From the NCBI GenBank assembly GCA_900321425.1, contig ONWA01000034.1, positions 1 through 40,698 of the forward strand: 40,698 nucleotides of DNA, written 5' to 3'. Each line of letters begins with the position of its first letter. The stretch's first letter is position 1. The notes beneath the pieces were generated by a model, which did no database searches, had not been told where the DNA came from, and was given only the letters and a program-made list of their open reading frames with translations. This document shows, piece by piece, positions 32,496-40,568 of the stretch. Source of the stretch: an uncultured Prevotellaceae bacterium. Its GTDB lineage: Bacteria; Bacteroidota; Bacteroidia; Bacteroidales; Bacteroidaceae. The position numbers and the translations under genes are program-made.

Positions 32496-32698
32496 ATCAT
32501 AGTCTTTATTGAGGAGTGCCATAAAAAGCCTATTGATCTATAAGACAATAGTTATACATAACGAACAAGAAGAAAGACAGCACATCCCAATGATGGAAGG
32601 ACGTAGCCTAATACGCACTTTTCTGGCAGATGCCACAAAAAATGCCGCAATCAGTTCATGAGCATTGAGTAAGCTCAGAGCAAAAAGTTGAGTCTGGA

Positions 32699-32730
32699 TT
32701 TAGTTCTTTCAAAAAGAATGATTACCTTTG
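32699..32730 (+). promoter_or_regulatory. Promoter-like -33/-7 pair in the intergenic stretch
   Basis: TTTA (32699-32702, near TTTG) and TACCTTTG (32723-32730) are 20 bp apart. No gene follows on this strand, so it may drive a small RNA or be a relic. Confidence 0.45.
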
Positions 32731-32934
32731 CACCCGATGATGAGGCATAGTACGGCTGGTGGCTCAGCATCAGGTGTTCATTGAAAGCAATTCATAGCAG
32801 AATGTGGAATTGAGTACGGTTGCCAATTCGTAACCCAGTTTTTCCTAAATCTCCCAGACTGCCTTTATATAAAGAAAAGCTGAGAATTCTTGCAAAGTTA
32901 GAATAAAACATTGGATAGAAGAAGTAAGAGATAA

Positions 32935-32968
32935 AAGAAAGGGATGGCCTTGCGGGCATCCCTTTCTT
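32935..32968 (-). terminator. Terminator of the glycogen operon
   Basis: AAGAAAGGGATG (32935-32946) and CATCCCTTTCTT (32957-32968) form a 12-bp stem; on the minus strand a TTTATC run follows. It is 20 bp after the GH57 stop codon. Confidence 0.75.
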
Positions 32969-32987
32969 GATGGAAAAGTGAGTGCTG

Positions 32988-34439
32988 TTATTCAGCTTTC
33001 TGCTCTTCTGCTGGAGCAGCTACAGGAGCTGTTTCAGGAGCAGCAGGAGCTGCTGCCTTCTTAGCTGGAGCCTTCTTAGCTGCGGGCTTCTTGGCTGTTG
33101 CTTTCTTCGCAGCTGGTTTCTTCGCTGCCTCGGGCTTGGCTGCTTCCAACTTCTCGATCTGAGACTTCAGACGGGTGATTTCCTTGTCCTTCATCTCAAT
33201 CTCATCGCCCTGGTTCTTGATGGTAGTCAACAGACCCTCCAGTTCATCATTGTCGATATCCAAAGGATAGAGGGCATTCACTCGGTTGATGAAGTCGCCC
33301 AGGATGTTCATGTAGTTGGTGAACGCATCGAACGGACCACTGTAGATGCCACGATCGAGACCGACATTTGAGGGCTTGGTGGTCATGAAACGGAAGTTGT
33401 TAGAGGCCTGCAGGTAGTCCCAGTCCTGATTGATGCGCGGATCGTTGGCGATGCGCAGACGGTCGGCTACACTATAGAGCTTGTTGAAAGCCTCGCGCTG
33501 CATGGCGTTACCCAACCAACAGCTGACATCGCGCTCCTCGTCGACCCATGACAGAGTGTCGGGCACATCGAGATTGCCTACGCTCTTGCATGCCTTGCAT
33601 ATCTCTGTTGGGGTCATGAAGGTGATGCCCTTCTCCTTGGCACAAGCGGGCAGCGCCTTGAGGAAATCGAGGATGTTGGAGCTGAGCGGCTGAGCGATAC
33701 CCAGAGCAGAGAGTTCCATGAAGATATTGATGATATTCTCACCCTCAGGCAGTTTGGCGATGCGGTCGATATAGGCATCCGCAAAGAGTGGATAGCCCTC
33801 CCAGTCGCTGTTGTTGAAGCGCAGAGAGATATCGTCGGACAGCTCCACGTCGCGCAGCAAGAGCTTGAGGTTGGGCGCCATGTTACAGTTGTAGACATAG
33901 TGGGGTGACTTCCATCCCAGCACGTGCTTGGCACCCTCGGTGAGCATACCCTTGAAGCCCATAGCAGCGATCTGAGCACCGATATCATCGCTGTAGATGA
34001 GGGATGAGTTGCGGGCTACGGTAGGCTTCTGACCAAACAGCTCCTCGATCTTACGGGCCTGCTTCTTCACGTCGCGGGCGAAGGTCTCCTCGTTGGCGAG
34101 GGACGACAGACCGTGGCTATAAGGCTCGGCGAGGAACTCGACACAGCCCGTCTCGTTGAGCTGCTGCAGTTTCTCGATAACCTGTGGAGCGTGGAACTCC
34201 AACTGCTCGATACCTGTTCCGGAGAGCGAGAAGGCCACCTTGAAATACTTGCCGTGCTCGGCTATCATCTCCTGCAGAGCGGTCAGTGCAGGCATATAGG
34301 AGCGCTCGGCGATGTCGCTGATGCTACGCTCGTTCTCGTAGTCATCATAATAGTAATGATCGGTACCGATATCGAAGAAACGGTAACGCTTCAGATGAAT
34401 GATCTGATGTATCTCGAAATATAAACAAATTGTTTTCAT
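32988..34439 (-). CDS. GH57 family glycoside hydrolase with histone-like Ala/Lys/Pro tail
   Basis: A 483-residue protein. Residues 1-330 match the GH57 catalytic domain of Bacteroidetes alpha-amylase-type enzymes: CLYFEIHQIIHLKRYRFF at the start, FSLSGTGIEQLE, CVEFLAEPYSHGLSSL with the candidate nucleophile, and VARNSSLIYSDDIGAQIAAMG. Residues about 400-430 are a coiled helix. The last ~50 residues are a low-complexity tail of KPAAKK and APAKK repeats followed by an acidic end. In Bacteroidetes this enzyme is encoded with a glycogen debrancher and a GT4 synthase; its role is in glycogen/alpha-glucan metabolism in the cytoplasm. The tail is unusual for a hydrolase. Confidence 0.88.
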   Translation of the reverse strand: MKTICLYFEIHQIIHLKRYRFFDIGTDHYYYDDYENERSISDIAERSYMPALTALQEMIAEHGKYFKVAFSLSGTGIEQLEFHAPQVIEKLQQLNETGCVEFLAEPYSHGLSSLANEETFARDVKKQARKIEELFGQKPTVARNSSLIYSDDIGAQIAAMGFKGMLTEGAKHVLGWKSPHYVYNCNMAPNLKLLLRDVELSDDISLRFNNSDWEGYPLFADAYIDRIAKLPEGENIINIFMELSALGIAQPLSSNILDFLKALPACAKEKGITFMTPTEICKACKSVGNLDVPDTLSWVDEERDVSCWLGNAMQREAFNKLYSVADRLRIANDPRINQDWDYLQASNNFRFMTTKPSNVGLDRGIYSGPFDAFTNYMNILGDFINRVNALYPLDIDNDELEGLLTTIKNQGDEIEMKDKEITRLKSQIEKLEAAKPEAAKKPAAKKATAKKPAAKKAPAKKAAAPAAPETAPVAAPAEEQKAE

Positions 34440-34484
34440 GATTCTTCAATTTTTCAATTCTTCAATTTTTCAATTTTTCAACTC
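34440..34484. repeat. Short AT-rich tandem repeat between GH57 and glycosyltransferase genes
   Basis: TTCTTCAATTTTTCAATTC-type units, about 11 bp each, fill the 45-bp gap between two genes of one operon. Confidence 0.65.
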
Positions 34485-35756
34485 TTAATCTTCCCAGCCG
34501 AGCGTGCGGCGATAGAGGGTACGGATCCAGCGGCCCACTTTCTCCCATGTGATCTGATCGACCTCCTTCTTTCCTTCATCCTTGAGATACTGGAAGAGCG
34601 ACTCATTATGACAGATGGAATAGATGGCGTCGGCCAGCGCGTGGATGTCCCAGTAGTCGACCTTGATACAGTTGTTCAGGATCTCAGCACAGCCAGACTG
34701 CTTGGAGATGATGGACGGTGTACCACACTGCATCGCCTCCAACGGGGAGATACCAAACGGCTCACTCACGGACGGCATCACATAGACATCGGAGGCCTTC
34801 AAGCACTCATATACCTGTTTGCCTCGCATGAAACCTGGGAAGTGGAAACGGTCGGCGATGCCTCGTTCTGCTGCCAACTGAATCATCGCATTCATCATAT
34901 CGCCAGAGCCTGCCATACAGAAACGGACATTACGTGTGCGGTGGAGCACCATATTGGCCGCCTCAACGAAGTACTCAGGACCCTTCTGCATGGTGATACG
35001 ACCCAAGAAGGTGACCACCTTCTCCTTACCCGTGTGATCAGGACGAGGAATGTCCTGATACTCCTGTGGCAGAGGATAGACAGCGTTGTGTACCGTGAAG
35101 CACTTACGCGGATCCTGATGATACTGGTGGATGACCGTCTGACGGGTCAGCTCCGATACACACATGATACAGTCGGCCCAGTCCATACCGTTCTTCTCGA
35201 TGGAGTAGACGGTGGGGTTCACCTTACCACGCGAACGGTCGAAATCGGTAGCATGCACATGAATACACAGGGGTTTGCCACTCACCTGCTTAGCATGTAT
35301 ACCAGCAGGGAAAGTAAGCCAGTCGTGCGCATGGATGATATCAAACTCCTCCGTGCGAGCCACCTGACCAGCGATAATCGAGTAGTTATTGATCTCCTCG
35401 TGCAGGTTGCCAGGATAACCACCGGCAAACTCCATAGCACCCAGATCATTCACGTTCATATAGTTGAAGTCCGCATAGATATGGTCGCGCAACTTGAAAT
35501 AATAGTCGGGATCCATGATATTACCCACACGGTTCTTCACATAGTCATAGTCTACATCGCGCCAGGCGATAGGTACGGCGTTCATCGCAACAATACGACA
35601 AGCATGCTGACTCTCATCACCAAAGGGGTGAGGCAAGCACAATACCGTCTCGATATCGCCCTGAGCTTTCAGACCTTCAGAAATTCCATAATTTGCTGTG
35701 GCGAGTCCACCAAATACATGAGGAGGATACTCCCATCCAAACATTAGTACTTTCAT
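34485..35756 (-). CDS. GT4-type glycosyltransferase (glycogen synthase)
   Basis: A 423-residue GT-B enzyme. The N-terminal domain starts MKVLMFGWEYPPHVFGGLATA, with the glycine-rich donor or acceptor loop; IIHAHDWLTFPAG is the interdomain histidine region; VVTFLGRITMQKGPEYFVEA begins the C-terminal nucleotide-sugar-binding domain; and EPFGISPLEAMQCGTPSI holds the E-x7-E motif that binds the sugar nucleotide. It lies between a debranching enzyme and GH57, the usual Bacteroidetes glycogen operon order, so the product is probably alpha-1,4-glucan from UDP- or ADP-glucose. The specificity for the nucleotide cannot be read safely. The gene starts 15 bp after the debrancher. Confidence 0.88.
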   Translation of the reverse strand: MKVLMFGWEYPPHVFGGLATANYGISEGLKAQGDIETVLCLPHPFGDESQHACRIVAMNAVPIAWRDVDYDYVKNRVGNIMDPDYYFKLRDHIYADFNYMNVNDLGAMEFAGGYPGNLHEEINNYSIIAGQVARTEEFDIIHAHDWLTFPAGIHAKQVSGKPLCIHVHATDFDRSRGKVNPTVYSIEKNGMDWADCIMCVSELTRQTVIHQYHQDPRKCFTVHNAVYPLPQEYQDIPRPDHTGKEKVVTFLGRITMQKGPEYFVEAANMVLHRTRNVRFCMAGSGDMMNAMIQLAAERGIADRFHFPGFMRGKQVYECLKASDVYVMPSVSEPFGISPLEAMQCGTPSIISKQSGCAEILNNCIKVDYWDIHALADAIYSICHNESLFQYLKDEGKKEVDQITWEKVGRWIRTLYRRTLGWED

Positions 35757-35771
35757 CGTCTTCTCCTCCTT

Positions 35772-37757
35772 TTATTTTTGATAGGTATATTTCTCCAGAA
35801 GCTTCAGCGTACGAAGGATCTCGGCAACGTTCATCGCAAAGGCCATCGCACCACGTCCGTGGAACGGTGGGTTACCGTCGAACAGCTCTGAGATGGTGCC
35901 CAGCGCATGATAGTCGATCTCATCCTCATAGCCCACCATCTGACGCTCGATGAAGCTCAGACGCGTACGCTTATATAGTTTCAGGCAAGCCTCCATATAG
36001 AAACCGCCCAGCCAAGGCCATGCTGTTCCCTGATGGTAGGCATAGTCGCGCTGTGTCTGCGGACCCACATACATTGGGTTGTATCCCCCACTCTTCGGAG
36101 AGAGCGAACGCAGTCCCTTAGGAGTGAGCAACTCGCGTGTACATACATCGAGCACACTCTTCTTCTGCTCCTGGTTGAGAGGAGAATAGTCGAAGGCTGC
36201 TGCAAACACCATATTCGGACGAACGCTCCAGTCCATCGCACTACCGTCGACATAGTCGAGCAGATAGCCATACTCATTGAGGAAGGTAGACACGAACGAG
36301 TTCTTACAGGTCTCTGCAAGCGCCTCCAGCTTGTCCACCACTTTCTTGTCCTTGCCAAACTCTGCCTGCAGTGATGCACAAAACTTCAGGGCATTGTACC
36401 AGAGGGCATTGAACTCTACGATATAACCTGAGCGAGGCACCACAGGACGGCCGTTGGCTGTGGAGTTCATCCAGGTGACAGCACGGTCGCGACCATTGCT
36501 GTACAACAGACCGTTGTCGTCGAGACGCAGGTTCGGATGACCACCCTTCATGATATAGTCGACGATATCCATCACCAACTTACCATATCTCTTCTGGCAC
36601 TCCTCCTTGCTGGCAAATTTCGAATACTGCTGGATGGCCCATACTGCCCACAGAGGAACATCGGGCTGCTCCATCTCATAGATCTTTACGCTGAGGGGCT
36701 TGCCCTTCATGAACTCACGCAGTCCCTTCTCGGCGGTCTTCATCACATGCTCGAAATAATCCTGCTCGTTGATGGCGAGGGTCAGTCCAGGCAGCGAGAT
36801 AAACGTATCGCGTGCACGACACTTGAACCAAGGATAGCCAGCCAACAGGTAACGATCGTCGCTGTCGTCCAGATGTTCTGGAGAACTGCCACTGCGACGG
36901 TCGCGGAAGTGGAACTGATGGGCTGCTGCCACCAGAATGTGATAGAAGTTATCACGAGGAGGACGCTTCTTCACCTCATCCTCAAAGACCTTCTTCAGGT
37001 TACTACTCTTGATGGCCGAGGTAGACGCAGCGAATACAATGCTTTCGCCCTTGCGGATGGTCATCTCGAAATAGCCGGGCACATACAGGTCCTCATTGGA
37101 AGCATAGCCACGCTCCTGCTCCTTCGGATACTCTATGCCACGATACCAGTCGGGCTGGAAGACAAACTCGTTCTGCTTGGAGAACTGCATATACAGATCG
37201 GGATAGCCAGCATACATACAGGTCTTGATACCATTGTCAACAAGACTATACTCTCTGCTGGCTGTGCCGTTCTCATGCGTAAACTGACGAACAGAACGGA
37301 AGGCGAGGAACGGACGGAACCGTAAGGTTGTAGCTGAGTGAGCGTCAACCAGTGTGTAACGAATCAGAATCCTGTCCTCATAACACTGGAACACAGACTC
37401 CTTCTTTAAGATCACACCACCTACTCGATAAATCGTGGTAGGTATCACGCCACAGTCAAACTCCCGGATGTACTTGTGGCCCTTAGGACTGTAGTTATTG
37501 CCCTGATACTTGTGAAGTCCCAGATTGAACTCCGCTCCATGCTGGATCACCGTAGGGTCGAGTGACGACAACAGCACGTGGTTCTCATCATCCAACTCAG
37601 GAACGGGAACCACCAGCAAACCATGATACTTTCGTGTGTTACAGTCTACGATCGTAGAACAGGAATAAGCACCCGAACGGTTTGTGCGAAGCAGCTCTTT
37701 TCTGATAGACTCTTCAAGGTTGGTCATTACAGCCTTTTCAAATCGTAAATAACTCAT
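35772..37757 (-). CDS. Glycogen debranching enzyme (amylo-alpha-1,6-glucosidase, GH133-like)
   Basis: A 661-residue cytoplasmic enzyme. Residues 1-260 are the GDE N-terminal beta-sandwich (LLRTNRSGAYSCSTIVDCNTRKYHGLLV is its signature), and residues about 280-660 the (alpha/alpha)6 catalytic domain: LLAGYPWFKCRARDTFISLPGL with the acidic residues, VTWMNSTANGRPVVPRSGY and YHQGTAWPWLGGFYMEA. It removes the alpha-1,6 branches of glycogen. It is the first gene of a three-gene operon with its own perfect promoter upstream. No signal peptide. Confidence 0.94.
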   Translation of the reverse strand: MSYLRFEKAVMTNLEESIRKELLRTNRSGAYSCSTIVDCNTRKYHGLLVVPVPELDDENHVLLSSLDPTVIQHGAEFNLGLHKYQGNNYSPKGHKYIREFDCGVIPTTIYRVGGVILKKESVFQCYEDRILIRYTLVDAHSATTLRFRPFLAFRSVRQFTHENGTASREYSLVDNGIKTCMYAGYPDLYMQFSKQNEFVFQPDWYRGIEYPKEQERGYASNEDLYVPGYFEMTIRKGESIVFAASTSAIKSSNLKKVFEDEVKKRPPRDNFYHILVAAAHQFHFRDRRSGSSPEHLDDSDDRYLLAGYPWFKCRARDTFISLPGLTLAINEQDYFEHVMKTAEKGLREFMKGKPLSVKIYEMEQPDVPLWAVWAIQQYSKFASKEECQKRYGKLVMDIVDYIMKGGHPNLRLDDNGLLYSNGRDRAVTWMNSTANGRPVVPRSGYIVEFNALWYNALKFCASLQAEFGKDKKVVDKLEALAETCKNSFVSTFLNEYGYLLDYVDGSAMDWSVRPNMVFAAAFDYSPLNQEQKKSVLDVCTRELLTPKGLRSLSPKSGGYNPMYVGPQTQRDYAYHQGTAWPWLGGFYMEACLKLYKRTRLSFIERQMVGYEDEIDYHALGTISELFDGNPPFHGRGAMAFAMNVAEILRTLKLLEKYTYQK

Positions 37758-37828
37758 AGATGCTATCTTAGGTTTTATAAAAATTTGGTTTAGTCATTCA
37801 TGAACCCATCAAGGGTATATTATCACCC

Positions 37829-37860
37829 CAAAAGTAAGCAATTTTGAGGAGATAGCCAAA
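37829..37860 (-). promoter_or_regulatory. Promoter of the glycogen operon
   Basis: On the minus strand TTTG (37860-37857) and TACTTTTG (37836-37829) are separated by exactly 20 bp, 72 bp before the debrancher start codon. Confidence 0.8.
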
Positions 37861-37876
37861 CGATTGCATATAATTT

Positions 37877-37912
37877 AACAAAAATTTAAGCCTCAGCACC
37901 TGCCGAGGCTTA
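37877..37912 (-). terminator. Terminator of the lipid kinase gene
   Basis: Directly after the stop codon, TAAGCCTC (37887-37894) pairs with GAGGCTTA (37905-37912); on the minus strand AAATTTTTGT follows. It lies 17 bp from the upstream end of the glycogen promoter. Confidence 0.75.
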
Positions 37913-37915
37913 TTT

Positions 37916-38851
37916 CTAATCGGGAATCAGGAAGTTGATTTCCTCCTGTTCGACATGAACACGGAAAGGACCCACTGGTGTCTTCATCAACCGTCCGTCG
38001 ATGCCCACCATCGCCCGTTTGGCTTCCTCTACTTCCACCTCACGCGTACGGAAGGGATGCACACTACGATGATTGAGGAAACGACCCGTCACCAGCAGCC
38101 ACAGACCTTCTATCAGTTGTACCATCTCAGGATGGTAGACTACTGAGACATCAAGCATTCCGTTATAGGGTACGGCATTGGGCGTCTGTCCGTAGCCAGG
38201 ACCATTACCTACGCATACCGTCATCACCTTACGGTCGATGACATCGGTATTGATCTTCAGGCGCATCTTATACTCAAGACGGTGGAAGAGCATCACGAAC
38301 ACGGAAGAGATAAACGACAATGTACGGGAGCCGAACAGACGACGGGTCTGACGGCGCAGGTTCATGATATCGGCAGTCATACCGATATTGACGCAGTTGA
38401 GGAAATAGCGATGACAACGTTCACCATTCTTATTTGTATAACGGATGCATCCGATATCAATCTTTCTGACACGACGTTTCAACAGCCAGTCGACCGTCTG
38501 TTCGATATCGTCTTCCTTATAATCCCAGAAACGGGCAAAGTCATTCATAATACCATTGGGGATGACGCCCAAAGCAATCTCATCACGAACGACTTTCTCC
38601 TCCTTCATCAGACAGTTGACGGCATCGTTCAACGCAGAGTCGCCTCCCACAATAATAATATTCTTATAACCGTTGTTGATGAGCATACTTATCAACCGCT
38701 CCACACTATCGCTAGTCTCACTCTGCACAAAGTCGTACTGCACCTTTCGTGCATCCAATACTTCTTTGATTTTCTCCCAGCGTTTGCGAGGATTACCACT
38801 TCCCTTCTTAGGGCAATACAAGATGCCCCATGTTGTCGTTGCTACAGCCAT
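37916..38851 (-). CDS. Diacylglycerol kinase-family lipid kinase
   Basis: A 311-residue protein of the DagK/YegS/sphingosine kinase family. The N-terminal domain has the nucleotide loop IIIVGGDSALNDAVNCLM (residues 65-82), where the family usually has GGDGTxNEV; the second Gly and Thr are Ser and Ala, and Asn-Asp replaces Asn-Glu. ALGVIPNGIMNDFAR (94-108) is the next conserved motif (usually PxGTxNDxAR, here Gly-Ile-Met-Asn). The C-terminal beta-domain has GNGPGYGQTPNAVPYNGMLDV and the final GIDGRLM. It phosphorylates a lipid or sphingoid alcohol at the inner membrane; Bacteroidales make sphingolipids, so ceramide or diacylglycerol are both possible. Not part of the glycogen operon. Confidence 0.85.
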   Translation of the reverse strand: MAVATTTWGILYCPKKGSGNPRKRWEKIKEVLDARKVQYDFVQSETSDSVERLISMLINNGYKNIIIVGGDSALNDAVNCLMKEEKVVRDEIALGVIPNGIMNDFARFWDYKEDDIEQTVDWLLKRRVRKIDIGCIRYTNKNGERCHRYFLNCVNIGMTADIMNLRRQTRRLFGSRTLSFISSVFVMLFHRLEYKMRLKINTDVIDRKVMTVCVGNGPGYGQTPNAVPYNGMLDVSVVYHPEMVQLIEGLWLLVTGRFLNHRSVHPFRTREVEVEEAKRAMVGIDGRLMKTPVGPFRVHVEQEEINFLIPD

Positions 38852-38873
38852 GTCCGTTTCGTTTACTCTGTTG

Positions 38874-38903
38874 CAAAAATAATCATTTTATTTCAAACCC
38901 AAA
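38874..38903 (-). promoter_or_regulatory. Promoter of the lipid kinase gene
   Basis: TTTG (38903-38900) and TATTTTTG (38881-38874) on the minus strand, 18 bp apart, 22 bp before the start codon. Confidence 0.65.
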
Positions 38904-38934
38904 AGAAAACAGCGAAAAACTTATCACGGTCGCC

Positions 38935-39903
38935 TTACTGAGTCGCTGACATGAGGTTCATGATCTGCGCCACTTTCTCCTCCATGGGGAGCGTGGCATC
39001 AATCCAATGGATGGTGAACCCTCGTCGCTCCATACCCCTGAACCAGGTCATCTGACGCTTGGCAAACTGATGGATGGCAATCTCCAATCCTCGGAACATC
39101 TCCTCATAGGACAACTTGCCAATCAGATACTCCGTTACGAACTTATATTCCAACCCATAGTAGATGAGATCGTCGGCAGGTATACCACTATCCAACAATG
39201 CTTGTATCTCGTCGACCATACCCTCTTCCAAACGCGACTTCAACCGTCGTGTAATCTTCTCACGTCGCAAGTCCCTATCAATGTTCACACCAATGATGAG
39301 TGAGTCGATAGGAGGCATCTCTCGCAGAGGTGTGGGATGATGCAAATTGTATTCCTCAATCTCTATGGCCCTGATGGCACGTTTGGGAGTATCTACATCC
39401 GTACGGTTATGCATATTCGATCCGTTCTGCTGTTTCAGTATCATCAGCAGTTGGGTCAGTTCCTCCAGTGACTTACCCTCCAGTCGTGCCCTAAGTTCAG
39501 GGTTCTCTGGCACGGGTGACAGCTGATAGCCTTTCAGTACGGCTTCGATATAGAGTCCTGTCCCTCCACAAAGAATCGGTCGGACACCTCTCTTCAGGAT
39601 ATCCTGATAGGCATCGAAGAAGTCTTGTTGATACTGGAACAGGTTGTATTTCGTACCTGGCTCGCAAATATCAATCAGATGATAAGGGATGGCTATGGGT
39701 TCTTGCGTTCCCTCGGTAGCAAGCGAGCGATTGTTTATTGTATAATCCGCGAGGTCTTTTCCTGTTCCGATATCCATACGACGGTACACCTGTCGGGAGT
39801 CGGCAGAGATAATCTCTCCACCGATTTCTTTGGCCAATGCCACAGCCAACGGTGTCTTTCCACTGGCTGTAGGACCTAATATGGTAATCATCTGCTTCGA
39901 CAT
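38935..39903 (-). CDS. miaA: tRNA dimethylallyltransferase MiaA
   Basis: Adds a dimethylallyl group to A37 of tRNAs that read codons starting with U. The start chosen, ATG 39903, gives MSKQMITILGPTASGKTPLA with the P-loop GPTASGKT at residues 10-17; DSRQVYRRMDIGTGK is the next conserved block, and then GGTGLYIEAVLKG and KRAIRAIEIEEY. At the end KFVTEYLIGKLSYEEM and FAKRQMTWFRGM complete the family pattern (322 residues). A longer start at 39945 would overlap luxS by 4 bp (giving 336 residues) and is possible but adds 14 non-conserved residues. It is the second gene after luxS. Confidence 0.95.
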   Translation of the reverse strand: MSKQMITILGPTASGKTPLAVALAKEIGGEIISADSRQVYRRMDIGTGKDLADYTINNRSLATEGTQEPIAIPYHLIDICEPGTKYNLFQYQQDFFDAYQDILKRGVRPILCGGTGLYIEAVLKGYQLSPVPENPELRARLEGKSLEELTQLLMILKQQNGSNMHNRTDVDTPKRAIRAIEIEEYNLHHPTPLREMPPIDSLIIGVNIDRDLRREKITRRLKSRLEEGMVDEIQALLDSGIPADDLIYYGLEYKFVTEYLIGKLSYEEMFRGLEIAIHQFAKRQMTWFRGMERRGFTIHWIDATLPMEEKVAQIMNLMSATQ

Positions 39904-39941
39904 ATCTGGACGGTTAAGTATATTTGTATCTCCAACGTCCG

Positions 39942-40436
39942 TCACGCATCAGCGAAGACCTTTCCATCGTCGAGCGTCACTGTCAACTGCTGGTATTCGC
40001 AATGGAAATCATGCTGTAAACGATCGAGATAGCGACGGCACTCCCACTGACACATGGGCAGGTCGTGCAGCAGGTAGTTGCCACAGGTCTCAGGTGTTGT
40101 GGCAGGCACCTCTTTCTGAGTGAGTATCCACTGCAGACATGCTATCGTCAGTGCCTTCATATCCAGCACACTATAGTCGCCCGTCATCACGATATACATT
40201 CCCGTCATGCAACCCATAGGACCAACGTACACCACGTCGTCCTTCACCTCCGAGTTACGAAACCAGGTAGCCATCAGGTGCTCGATACTATGCATCGCAG
40301 CAGGTGCAACGGCAGGCTCTTTGTTGGGCTCCGTAATACGCAAGTCGAACGTTCTGAATCGCTTGTCATCACGCGAGAGATAGATACCTGGCTTCAGGTG
40401 AGTGTGGTCGATAGTAAAACTTTGTATCACTTCCAT
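39942..40436 (-). CDS. luxS: S-ribosylhomocysteine lyase LuxS
   Basis: A 164-residue iron/zinc enzyme that splits S-ribosylhomocysteine into homocysteine and the AI-2 precursor. The metal ligands are H49 and H53 of HSIEH and C118 of ETCGNY; E52 is the general base and C76 of GPMGCMTG the catalytic cysteine. FRTFDLRITEPNKEP is the conserved N-terminal block. Length is normal (about 160). It recycles the methyl cycle and may produce the AI-2 signal. The promoter lies just upstream, and miaA follows at once. Confidence 0.96.
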   Translation of the reverse strand: MEVIQSFTIDHTHLKPGIYLSRDDKRFRTFDLRITEPNKEPAVAPAAMHSIEHLMATWFRNSEVKDDVVYVGPMGCMTGMYIVMTGDYSVLDMKALTIACLQWILTQKEVPATTPETCGNYLLHDLPMCQWECRRYLDRLQHDFHCEYQQLTVTLDDGKVFADA

Positions 40437-40463
40437 TTGTTTTGTTTTTTGGCGTTCTGCCTA

Positions 40464-40471
40464 CAAAAGTA
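40464..40471 (-). promoter_or_regulatory. -7 element TACTTTTG of luxS
   Basis: TACTTTTG on the minus strand, 27 bp before the luxS start. No TTTG at 19-21 bp upstream, where the terminator of the next gene lies instead. Confidence 0.6.
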
Positions 40472-40474
40472 CAT

Positions 40475-40512
40475 AAAAAAAGCCGCCCGAGAAAATCGGA
40501 CGGCCATTTTTT
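40475..40512. terminator. Terminator after gap
   Basis: GCCGCCCGA (40482-40490) pairs with TCGGACGGC (40496-40504) with one mismatch; A and T runs on both sides make it work in either direction. It ends the gap transcript from the minus strand. Confidence 0.75.
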
Positions 40513-40568
40513 ATATTTGAGTGATTATTTCAGTTAAGTTTATCGACTGAAAAACACAACTCGGTTTC

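Larger units (their letters stand above)
32496..32987. other. Intergenic stretch with one promoter and no clear gene
   Basis: About 490 bp. The only definite signals are a promoter-like pair at 32699-32730 and the minus-strand terminator at 32935-32968. A 15-codon frame follows the promoter (MMRHSTAGG) but has no support. A small RNA from 32737 on cannot be excluded. Confidence 0.5.

Noticed and set aside
34608-35747. A 379-codon open frame on the plus strand, opposite the glycosyltransferase gene
   Set aside because: It is the antisense shadow of a clear GT4 enzyme, has no family resemblance, no promoter, and a composition rich in His, Thr, Ile and Val as expected from the reverse strand of GC-biased codons.
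39903-39945. Longer N-terminus of MiaA
   Set aside because: The 14 extra residues overlap luxS and come before the conserved start of the P-loop domain; the shorter start is preferred but not proven.
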